DNA from: Bdellovibrionales bacterium
GTDB taxonomy: Bacteria; Bdellovibrionota; Bdellovibrionia; Bdellovibrionales; UBA1609
NCBI GenBank assembly: GCA_020435025.1
Contig: JAGRAG010000309.1
Coordinates: 1 to 5,008 of the forward strand
DNA length: 5,008 nt
Direction of reading: 5' to 3'
The translations under genes were made by a program, and so were the position numbers. Positions 1-5,008 of the stretch are shown here, piece after piece (positions within the stretch are counted from its first letter, which is position 1; every line of letters begins with the position of its first letter). The notes under the pieces were generated by a model that saw only the letters and a list, made by a program, of their open reading frames with translations, had not been told where the DNA came from and did no database searches.

Positions 1-2072
1 GAGATCTTTCTTGAATTCGCGGCATCACGAAGACCAAACTTGATGAGAGCCAATCTTTTATCTAAAGCTGACCAATAATCTGCGTCCTTTTGAGTTTCAA
101 AATCTCGCTTGAATTGACCATAAATGCGGTCCATAAATTTTTGCGTGTTACCTGGAGTGAAAAGGGAGATGCCCAAGGTTTTTGAGGTCTGCATTAAAAT
201 ATCTATTGTACTGTCTATACCGCGTTTGGAATCTCCCCTAAAAATAACGAGTCTTGCCTCGTTGAGTGTTGGAACATCTTTTAAAGCTTCTTGAAGTTTA
301 CGTTCGCTCAGGCGTCGTAATCTTTCGATCTCTTCTACGCGAGCACTTCTAGGGGATTTTTCTGCTATTTTTTTAGCAACTAACAAGTTGTATTTTCCGA
401 GTTGTGCTATCGCATGTTCAAGTCCAGGCCTGATCAAGAGCGTGTTTGTATCTATCAGTGCGACGGGATTTTCAGCTGTACTATTATAAGAGCGAATCGA
501 GCCATTAAATCCTTCAAAAACCTCTACTAAAATTCGGAAAACGGCATTGGCGTGCTGAAACTCTCGTTCAAATTTCTCTAAGCTTATGTTGGAAAGCTTT
601 GATATTTCTAATAGCCTCATTGCTGCCGCATGAGCTGAAGAGGAGGGTAGTAAGTCGATGATCTGCTTTAATCTCTGGAAAATACGATCCGTTTTCTTAA
701 AATGAAGGGAACCCGTTTTTAGAACCTGAGCACCTCCCTCCCTGGGATGTCGAAAACTCACGTGTTGAGAAGCCGTAAAGTGCAACGATGTCGACTCGCC
801 TTCGGCCTTGGCGGGTACCAATATGGGGGACATAGCGAAAGAGGGAGTAATAGATGATTTTACGGGATTGATTCCCATATTTTGAGGCCAGAAAGGATAA
901 AATACATAATCATCCATACTTCTTTGTAACTCTGTCATCATCAAAGCAATGCCTTTAGCAGCTAAATCATCTTTAAGCTGCAAGAGAAATCTCTGCTGTA
1001 ACGACAGCTCAGATATTTCTAATTCGCGCAAAGAGACCACTGTGAAAGATTTTTTACCTTCTGCAGCCCTGATGCCTTGAGGCACTATCACTGTCAAAAA
1101 CTGAGATCCAACTAAGTCAAAAATCTCCGTCAGTCTCGTCCGACTGCCATTATATGGATCTAAATCATAACTCCATCTTTGATACTTTTGTTGAAACTCT
1201 CTAAGAGAGATTGTTCCCATCGCCGTTCTGATTTCTATCATTTCCGGTATAAAAGTTGCTCCGTTGATCTCAATCGATTCATTAAATCTCAAAAGCTGAT
1301 TCACAAATCGAGCCAAATGAAGATGAAAATTAATGGAGCTCGACCCTTTGGTAACGGTGCTTGAGGGACTGACCCGATAAAAGCCTTCAAGGATTAACTT
1401 TGGCCCCAGAAAACCAAAGCCCGTCTCAATATCGTATCTAATAGCATGAGCAGAATCTAAGGACTGAATTGTATTCAACTCCGTTTTTCGATGGCTAGGT
1501 TGAATCATGCCTTCTAGCATTTCTTTTTGTAAAAACCTTTCGTAACGACGAGACAGCTCTTCATAGTTTCGCAAAACCCAATTTCGTGTTGTCGCTTTTT
1601 TTGTTTTTAAAGACACTGGCGTGAAATCAGAAGACTCTCTTTGCTCTGCTCGGTGTTGCATCGATTTGATACCTAAAATCAATGTTCGATTGATTCCGCC
1701 TAAATCATAATCTAAAGCCCACAAAAGCCTTTCCGCTTTAGAGGGAGCCGTCTCTAAAAGATCGACAATAAACTGAATTTGCTGATTATATTCTTTAATA
1801 TCAGGAACTTTTTTAATGATCTCAACAATTTTCATTCCCACAGATGGGTCTAATTGGAGTCCTCTTTCACTCAGGCGAACCGCAAACATCCGACTGGAGT
1901 CCAAAGTGATCTCATTTTCCATCAAATACTTTAAGAGCTTGGGCTGACCGAGCTTTCCCGAATACGCAACACTCGGCACACACTGGGCCGCCATCGCTAG
2001 ATCGAAAGCTGGGACCAGTATTGAACTGATGAATCCTAGAACAGCTAATACGCATTTTACTGTTAAACTCAT
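1..2072 (-). CDS. Sec-exported protein of unknown function with a PIN-like C-terminal segment (3' end outside window)
   Basis: I read one uninterrupted frame of 690 codons from the ATG at 2072-2070 to the window edge, with no stop. I do not recognise the family. Residues 1-28 form a clear signal peptide: K6, a hydrophobic core at about 7-23, and an AMA|AQ cleavage site after A28. The product is therefore expected in the periplasm or outside the cell. C31 does not fit a lipobox, because Q30 precedes it. The mature part looks mostly alpha-helical and charged, with no further membrane segment. Around residues 538-645 a stretch resembles a PIN nuclease: a beta-strand-like ALIDTN with D541 and N543, a basic helical region at 565-600, then D620-S-T-I and LGISLFT at 633-639. 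The aspartate expected after that threonine is replaced by P-G-N, so catalysis is uncertain. The start is supported by AAGG at 2082-2079, six bases upstream of ATG, and by a sigma-54-like promoter about 40 bases further up. That the ORF is a gene is nearly certain; the PIN assignment is tentative. Confidence 0.92.
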   Translation of the reverse strand, partial: MSLTVKCVLAVLGFISSILVPAFDLAMAAQCVPSVAYSGKLGQPKLLKYLMENEITLDSSRMFAVRLSERGLQLDPSVGMKIVEIIKKVPDIKEYNQQIQFIVDLLETAPSKAERLLWALDYDLGGINRTLILGIKSMQHRAEQRESSDFTPVSLKTKKATTRNWVLRNYEELSRRYERFLQKEMLEGMIQPSHRKTELNTIQSLDSAHAIRYDIETGFGFLGPKLILEGFYRVSPSSTVTKGSSSINFHLHLARFVNQLLRFNESIEINGATFIPEMIEIRTAMGTISLREFQQKYQRWSYDLDPYNGSRTRLTEIFDLVGSQFLTVIVPQGIRAAEGKKSFTVVSLRELEISELSLQQRFLLQLKDDLAAKGIALMMTELQRSMDDYVFYPFWPQNMGINPVKSSITPSFAMSPILVPAKAEGESTSLHFTASQHVSFRHPREGGAQVLKTGSLHFKKTDRIFQRLKQIIDLLPSSSAHAAAMRLLEISKLSNISLEKFEREFQHANAVFRILVEVFEGFNGSIRSYNSTAENPVALIDTNTLLIRPGLEHAIAQLGKYNLLVAKKIAEKSPRSARVEEIERLRRLSERKLQEALKDVPTLNEARLVIFRGDSKRGIDSTIDILMQTSKTLGISLFTPGNTQKFMDRIYGQFKRDFETQKDADYWSALDKRLALIKFGLRDAANSRKI

Positions 2073-2121
2073 GACCTGCCTTTTAGGAAGAATGTCTTCG
2101 CATTATCAATTATTCCAATAG

Positions 2122-2137
2122 AGCACTTTGCGTGCCA
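2122..2137 (-). promoter_or_regulatory. Candidate sigma-54 (-24/-12) promoter for the exported-protein gene
   Basis: Read on the minus strand, the site is TGGCACGCAAAGTGCT. It matches the RpoN consensus TGGCACG-N4-TTGCW except for one base in the -12 element (GTGCT for TTGCT). The diagnostic GG and GC dinucleotides are exactly 10 bases apart. A start site about 12 bases downstream, near 2111, would give a leader of roughly 40 bases before the ATG, which is normal geometry. If real, transcription needs RpoN and an activator ATPase. An alternative reading is a small operator, since GCAC-TTTGC-GTGC (2123-2135) is a perfect inverted repeat. Confidence 0.5.
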
Positions 2138-2246
2138 CCCTAATATATTGAAATTACAAGGCTTTGTTGGTCCGCCCTTCGTTTATTTCGTAAAGAATTA
2201 AAACAGCTAGACAGGAAATGGCACATCTTTAAAACTGAACAAACAT

Positions 2247-2277
2247 TTGACGAGAGTTTGAAAAGACTGACTAAAAT
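2247..2277 (+). promoter_or_regulatory. Possible sigma-70-type promoter for the leader ORF and fusion gene
   Basis: TTGACG at 2247-2252 resembles a -35 box and TAAAAT at 2272-2277 a -10 box. The spacer is 19 bases, longer than the preferred 17, so the site is weak or needs an activator. It is the best rightward candidate I see. It would start RNA near 2284, upstream of the palindrome, the leader ORF and the hairpin, placing all three in the transcribed leader. A promoter in the A/T-rich stretch nearer 2335 cannot be excluded. Confidence 0.3.
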
Positions 2278-2307
2278 TATTTCAACTCGCCTAGTTTCCG
2301 CAGTTTT

Positions 2308-2325
2308 TCACAAGAGCTCCTGTGA
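2308..2325. repeat. 18-bp near-perfect palindrome, possible operator
   Basis: TCACAAGAGCTCCTGTGA equals its own reverse complement except at one symmetrical pair (positions 6 and 13), so 16 of 18 bases match. The length and symmetry are typical of sites for dimeric repressors such as TetR or GntR families. It lies upstream of the leader ORF and just after the candidate rightward promoter. Its outer TCACA/TGTGA arms followed by T-rich sequence (2326-2341) could also fold as a weak 5-bp terminator-like hairpin. I cannot tell operator from RNA hairpin by eye. Confidence 0.4.
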
Positions 2326-2334
2326 TTTTTCCTT

Positions 2335-2347
2335 CTTTTTTGATAAA
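2335..2347 (+). repeat. 13-bp direct repeat, copy 1 (upstream of leader ORF)
   Basis: CTTTTTTGATAAA is identical to the sequence at 2448-2460. In both copies a GAGGATT Shine-Dalgarno segment follows (2364-2370 and 2461-2467), 16 bases away here and immediately adjacent in copy 2. The pair may be the trace of a duplicated translation-start region, or a chance match in A/T-rich DNA. Confidence 0.5.
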
Positions 2348-2373
2348 AATCTCGAAACATCGGGAGGATTACT

Positions 2374-2400
2374 ATGAAGTCAATTTTCACTGAAGTTTAA
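2374..2400 (+). CDS. Putative 8-residue leader peptide ORF (MKSIFTEV)
   Basis: An ATG at 2374 is preceded by GGGAGGA (2362-2368) at five bases' spacing. This is the strongest Shine-Dalgarno sequence in the window, better than the one serving the large gene. The ORF has eight codons and ends at TAA 2398-2400. It has no run of a single amino acid, so it is not a classic amino-acid-biosynthesis leader. It is in the same frame as the downstream fusion gene, exactly 33 codons before its GTG, with no other stop between, and a second GTG (2401-2403) directly abuts the TAA. A hairpin with a T tract follows at once. It may be a regulatory leader peptide, a re-initiation device, or the original start of the large gene cut off by one nonsense codon. 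Confidence 0.45.
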   Translation: MKSIFTEV

Positions 2401-2454
2401 GTGTTTCGGGGGGATTCGAAAAGTACTTTTTCGAATTCCCGCGTTCACTTTTTT
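2399..2454 (+). terminator. Terminator/attenuator-like hairpin between leader ORF and fusion gene
   Basis: The core stem pairs 2411-2422 (GGGATTCGAAAA) with 2428-2440 (TTTTCGAATTCCC). It has 12 base pairs with one bulged T and a five-base GTACT loop. It can extend outward through CG at 2407-2408 with CG at 2442-2443, and AAGTG at 2399-2403 with CACTT at 2446-2450, ending at a run of six T (2449-2454). This shape resembles an intrinsic terminator. A ribosome stopped at the leader TAA would cover the left base of the extended stem, so leader translation could favour read-through. An alternative weak hairpin, CACT (2388-2391) with AGTG (2400-2403), excludes the outer pairing. The inner palindrome could instead be a protein-binding operator. 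Confidence 0.45.
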
Positions 2455-2460
2455 GATAAA
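2448..2460 (+). repeat. 13-bp direct repeat, copy 2 (upstream of fusion gene)
   Basis: CTTTTTTGATAAA here is an exact copy of 2335-2347 and runs directly into the GAGGATT ribosome-binding segment of the fusion gene. Its T run also serves as the tail of the preceding hairpin. Confidence 0.5.
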
Positions 2461-2464
2461 GAGG
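2461..2464 (+). promoter_or_regulatory. Ribosome binding site deciding the GTG 2473 start
   Basis: GAGG lies eight bases before GTG 2473-2475, a workable spacing. This choice gives about ten polar residues before the first membrane helix, as is normal for MFS-type proteins. The ATG at 2483 is out of frame. AGGA (2462-2465) could pair with TCCT (2469-2472) over a three-base loop and mask the site slightly, though four pairs are weak. The other in-frame start, GTG 2401, would add 24 polar residues and has no Shine-Dalgarno sequence of its own. Confidence 0.6.
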
Positions 2465-2472
2465 ATTTTCCT

Positions 2473-5008
2473 GTGGACACTTATGATAAAGGCAAATTTA
2501 ATTTTAGCTTCGTATCCATATTTTTTCTTTTTCAGCTTGCCTCTTTAATTGTCGTTTCTGGAACTATAGTCGGCAGTGCATTTAGAAACATTGATCAACT
2601 TAACAAAACCGCTTTTGTCGTGGGCGCTCAAGCCTTGGGTGCCATTACGGCCATTGCTCTCCAATACTTACAGAACAAAAGAAAGCAAAAAAACCGAACA
2701 GACATTCAAATTTTAATTCTCGCTTTGATCTGCTCGTTAACTAATTTTTTTAGCGCCGAAACTTCTCCATTGTGGTATGCCGCCATATTTATAAGGAATG
2801 CCTGCGCCACTTATTTTGGATCAGTTGCTCTTTCATCTATTCGAGAAATATCAAAAAATGACTTTTTAAAGTTAAATCAATCTACACAAATAGCTAACAT
2901 GGTATCAAATATTTTGGCTTTTGCAGTTGGACCGATACTTGCCGCAATATATTCGTTACAATATATTTTTTTAGTAGATATCGTGTTGCTTAGCATCTCC
3001 CTTTTGACTTTATATATTAGCAAAATTCCGGATTTAGCATCACACAGAAGCGCCATAAACTTCCCATTACTAAAAGAGTTAACCTTTCAAGAGGGCCTAA
3101 AAGTACCTTTTCTAAATCTATTAATCTGGAGCGTGGCAGGGCTTCTTCACGTTTTGGAGGTTCCTATATTGGTGCAAAGATTCAAAGTGGAGGGAAGCCT
3201 TATTTCATGGTTTTATGCTTTGCCGCTCGTTATTAATTTGATCGTGTTAAAACTAATTAATATTCGTAAAATCCAAAATCATTTTCCTACCGTTGCTTTA
3301 ATTTCCTCTCTTGTTATCATTGCACTCACAGCTGCTTACCTTGGTAGTACTTCAATTTATGTAGTTTTAATCATTTTAATTTCGTTTGGAGCGGCTAATG
3401 GGGTATATGTTTTGGCCCAAACCAGTATATTGCAAAAAATTAATAGCAAGGAACTTCGGACTCTTGGCTATCTACTATTTAAACTAAGCGGCCAGTTAGG
3501 CTTGGCTCTCGCATCGACACTCATTGTAGTTTTAAAAGCGAATCCAAACAATGTTTTCAGTACTCTGTTAGCCATCTTTTTTACCCTTATCTTGGTGACC
3601 TTATTTTTTATAATGCCCCGATTTAAAAAATCTGTATTGTTACAAATAATTTTAATTTCTTTTTTTGGATTCACTTCACATCGTGCTTTGGGAAACACCA
3701 AGTTTTATTTTCCTCTTCATGAAGTCCCTAAAACTCTTGATCCCGTAACGGCGAGATCGGTTACCAATACCTTGATTAACGGACAGATCTTTCAAACGCT
3801 ATATAAATTTAATCCCAACAATCAACTTGAGCCTCAACTAGTCGAAAAGCACTTTATCAGTAATGATGGCAAAGAGATTCGCATACACCTTAAGCAAAAT
3901 ATCTCGTTTAGCGATGGAACACCTTTAACTTCAGGTGATGTAATTTCATCATGGACAAGATCTCTCATGAAACACAAGTCAGCCCTCTCCTGGGCCGTTG
4001 GCGATGTGTCAGGATTCGAACAATTTTTGAAAAGTAAAAAGGGCCTGGGAATTTCAACTCAAAATGAGAATGTCATAGTTATAAAGCTTAATCGAGCTTT
4101 TCCGAGGTTTCTGCAGGCTATCAGCACCCCCTATTTTTCAATTACTAAAAAGAGCGGGTCTTCCTTTATTGGTACCGGGGCCTACCAAAAACTATCACAC
4201 ACTAAAGACTCTATTCGGCTTAAAAGAGTAGGAAATCACAACATCTCCTCTCTTGCTCCTTTAGAAATTGTTTTTGAACGAATGAAAAAAAATGAAAACA
4301 AAGCGCGTTTTGATATCGTTGATCCACATCAACGAGAGTTTTTAAACACTTCCTCTGGAACAAACAAAATTCATTTTCAATTTCTTCATTCTGTTGTTGC
4401 ATTTTTAAACACGAAAGCATTCCCTTTTAAAAATTCAGAAAATCGCTGCTCTTTCTTAAGTAACCTTAACAAGAATATGAAAAAAAGCGGCTACAAGCTT
4501 TCTGAAATGGAAAAAGGTGCTCCTTTTGCATGGGACTTCTTTAAGGACGAAAACGATTTTAGGCACAAAACAAAAGATATTTCCACCCCTATAAATGTTT
4601 TATATGCAAACTCCTTTGTTGCCTTCAGCAAAAACAATAATTCTCACGTATCTGCGAGCTTTAAAAAAAATGGCATAACTTTAAGTTTTGAGGAAGTCCC
4701 CATTAATACTTTGCTAAAGAGACTAGACGAAGGAAAGTATCAGGCAGCAATTTTAGGATATGGTCCAGACTATTTGGATATAGAAGCAATGATTTCTCCA
4801 CTTCTTAAGACTGGTCAACAATTTAACTTTGTTAAGTACAGCAATCCTTATTTAGATGATCTTATCGACATTGCTCACGTAACATCAGACGAGTCAACCC
4901 GAATAACAATATTTAAGAAAATAAAAAACATTTTAGACAAAGACTGTCCCCTCAGATTTTTAGGCACTCAAGAGCGTCCCTATTTGGTGAGTAGACGCTG
5001 GCAGATTC
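2473..5008 (+). CDS. Fusion of MFS-type 12-TM transporter and family 5 (OppA/DppA-type) solute-binding domain (3' end outside window)
   Basis: One frame of 845 codons runs from GTG 2473 to the window edge without a stop. Residues about 11-381 give twelve hydrophobic segments with a longer polar loop after the sixth (about 184-212), the 6+6 plan of MFS secondary transporters. The TM2-TM3 loop (62-75) is basic but lacks the Asp-Arg of MFS motif A. A short basic turn (RFKK, 383-386) then leads into a further hydrophobic segment (about 387-400) that resembles a signal peptide. From about 408 the protein matches SBP_bac_5: LDP (422-424), LYKFNPNNQLEPQLVE (443-458), SNDGKEIRIHLKQ (463-475), FSDGTPLTSGDV (479-490), IGTGAYQ (566-572), YGPDYLDIEAMISPLL (763-778) and NPYLDDLIDIA (791-801). 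These domains normally deliver peptides, nickel or metallophores to ABC importers in the periplasm; the ligand here cannot be deduced. Probably only a few tens of residues are missing. A binding-protein-assisted secondary transporter is inferred, not shown. Confidence 0.93.
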   Translation, partial: MDTYDKGKFNFSFVSIFFLFQLASLIVVSGTIVGSAFRNIDQLNKTAFVVGAQALGAITAIALQYLQNKRKQKNRTDIQILILALICSLTNFFSAETSPLWYAAIFIRNACATYFGSVALSSIREISKNDFLKLNQSTQIANMVSNILAFAVGPILAAIYSLQYIFLVDIVLLSISLLTLYISKIPDLASHRSAINFPLLKELTFQEGLKVPFLNLLIWSVAGLLHVLEVPILVQRFKVEGSLISWFYALPLVINLIVLKLINIRKIQNHFPTVALISSLVIIALTAAYLGSTSIYVVLIILISFGAANGVYVLAQTSILQKINSKELRTLGYLLFKLSGQLGLALASTLIVVLKANPNNVFSTLLAIFFTLILVTLFFIMPRFKKSVLLQIILISFFGFTSHRALGNTKFYFPLHEVPKTLDPVTARSVTNTLINGQIFQTLYKFNPNNQLEPQLVEKHFISNDGKEIRIHLKQNISFSDGTPLTSGDVISSWTRSLMKHKSALSWAVGDVSGFEQFLKSKKGLGISTQNENVIVIKLNRAFPRFLQAISTPYFSITKKSGSSFIGTGAYQKLSHTKDSIRLKRVGNHNISSLAPLEIVFERMKKNENKARFDIVDPHQREFLNTSSGTNKIHFQFLHSVVAFLNTKAFPFKNSENRCSFLSNLNKNMKKSGYKLSEMEKGAPFAWDFFKDENDFRHKTKDISTPINVLYANSFVAFSKNNNSHVSASFKKNGITLSFEEVPINTLLKRLDEGKYQAAILGYGPDYLDIEAMISPLLKTGQQFNFVKYSNPYLDDLIDIAHVTSDESTRITIFKKIKNILDKDCPLRFLGTQERPYLVSRRWQI
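3613..3693 (+). other. Signal-peptide-like junction segment inside the fusion protein (residues 381-407)
   Basis: M381 is followed by a basic n-region (PRFKK), a hydrophobic core (SVLLQIILISFFGF) and a polar end with a possible signal peptidase I site after ALG (405-407). There is no lipobox cysteine. This is the layout of a free-standing binding protein's signal peptide, kept in frame after the last MFS helix. With a 12-TM domain ending in the cytoplasm, this thirteenth segment would carry the binding domain into the periplasm. ATG 3613 has no Shine-Dalgarno sequence upstream (the preceding bases are TTATTTTTTATA), so a separate gene starting there is unlikely, though not excluded. Confidence 0.6.

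Noticed and set aside
206..248. RGDSK occurs both in the exported protein (612-616) and in the frame just after the leader stop at 2407
   Set aside because: The shared stretch is very short and the flanks differ; RGD in a bacterial protein without other adhesin features is probably chance.
1179..1364. A 61-codon plus-strand open frame starting at 1179
   Set aside because: It lies wholly antisense inside the exported-protein gene, has no convincing SD, and its product is a low-complexity basic peptide. It is a shadow frame.
1980..1994. Lipoprotein lipobox around C31 of the exported protein
   Set aside because: The residues before the cysteine are A-A-Q; glutamine at -1 does not fit signal peptidase II, while AMA|AQ fits signal peptidase I.
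2219..2232. A second TGGCAC on the plus strand that looked like a sigma-54 -24 element
   Set aside because: Ten bases after the GG there is AA instead of GC, so the -12 element is absent.
2308..2325. CRP/cAMP site suggested by TCACA and TGTGA half-sites
   Set aside because: The half-sites are in the reverse order (TCACA-N8-TGTGA) compared with CRP's TGTGA-N6-TCACA.
3468..3701. A 77-codon minus-strand open frame
   Set aside because: It is antisense to the MFS/binding-protein junction, has no SD, and its Lys/Arg-rich product mirrors the hydrophobic coding strand.
4220..4420. A 66-codon minus-strand open frame
   Set aside because: It is antisense to the solute-binding domain, whose motifs continue on both sides; nothing supports a gene here.
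3613..5008. Solute-binding protein as a separate gene starting at ATG 3613
   Set aside because: There is no stop codon upstream in the frame and no Shine-Dalgarno sequence before this ATG, so a fusion is the simpler reading. Internal initiation is only kept as an alternative.

Overview
The window holds two large genes that diverge from a shared intergenic region of about 400 bases. Both run off the edges of the window. Genes are dense, the DNA is A/T-rich, both proteins carry Sec-type or membrane-targeting sequences, and one gene has a sigma-54-like promoter. Together these suggest a Gram-negative bacterium, because a periplasmic binding protein anchored to an inner-membrane transporter fits a two-membrane cell. 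A low-GC member of Bdellovibrionota or another delta-type lineage would fit, but nothing here proves it, so the taxonomy is a weak inference.

Left part (1-2072, minus strand): one open frame of at least 690 codons encodes a Sec-exported protein of unknown function. It starts with a clear signal peptide, and its visible C-terminal third has a segment resembling a PIN nuclease fold. No conserved family could be named with confidence, and its stop codon lies outside the window.

Middle (2073-2472): no full-sized gene. It holds a sigma-54-like promoter facing the exported-protein gene, a possible sigma-70-type promoter facing right, an 18-bp near-perfect palindrome, an 8-codon leader ORF with a strong Shine-Dalgarno sequence, a long hairpin with a T tract just after the leader stop, a 13-bp direct repeat and the ribosome binding site of the right-hand gene. 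Nothing recognisable was seen in about 2138-2246.

Right part (2473-5008, plus strand): a single uninterrupted frame of at least 845 codons fuses a 12-TM major-facilitator-type membrane domain to a family 5 (OppA/DppA-type) solute-binding domain, joined by a 13th hydrophobic segment that looks like a signal peptide. Family 5 binding proteins normally serve ABC importers, so this fusion is the most notable element here. It suggests a binding-protein-assisted secondary transporter, or a recently fused two-gene operon. The leader ORF is in the same frame as the fusion gene, separated by one TAA, and with the hairpin it forms an attenuator-like arrangement. No RNA genes, CRISPR arrays, insertion sequences or attachment sites were seen.
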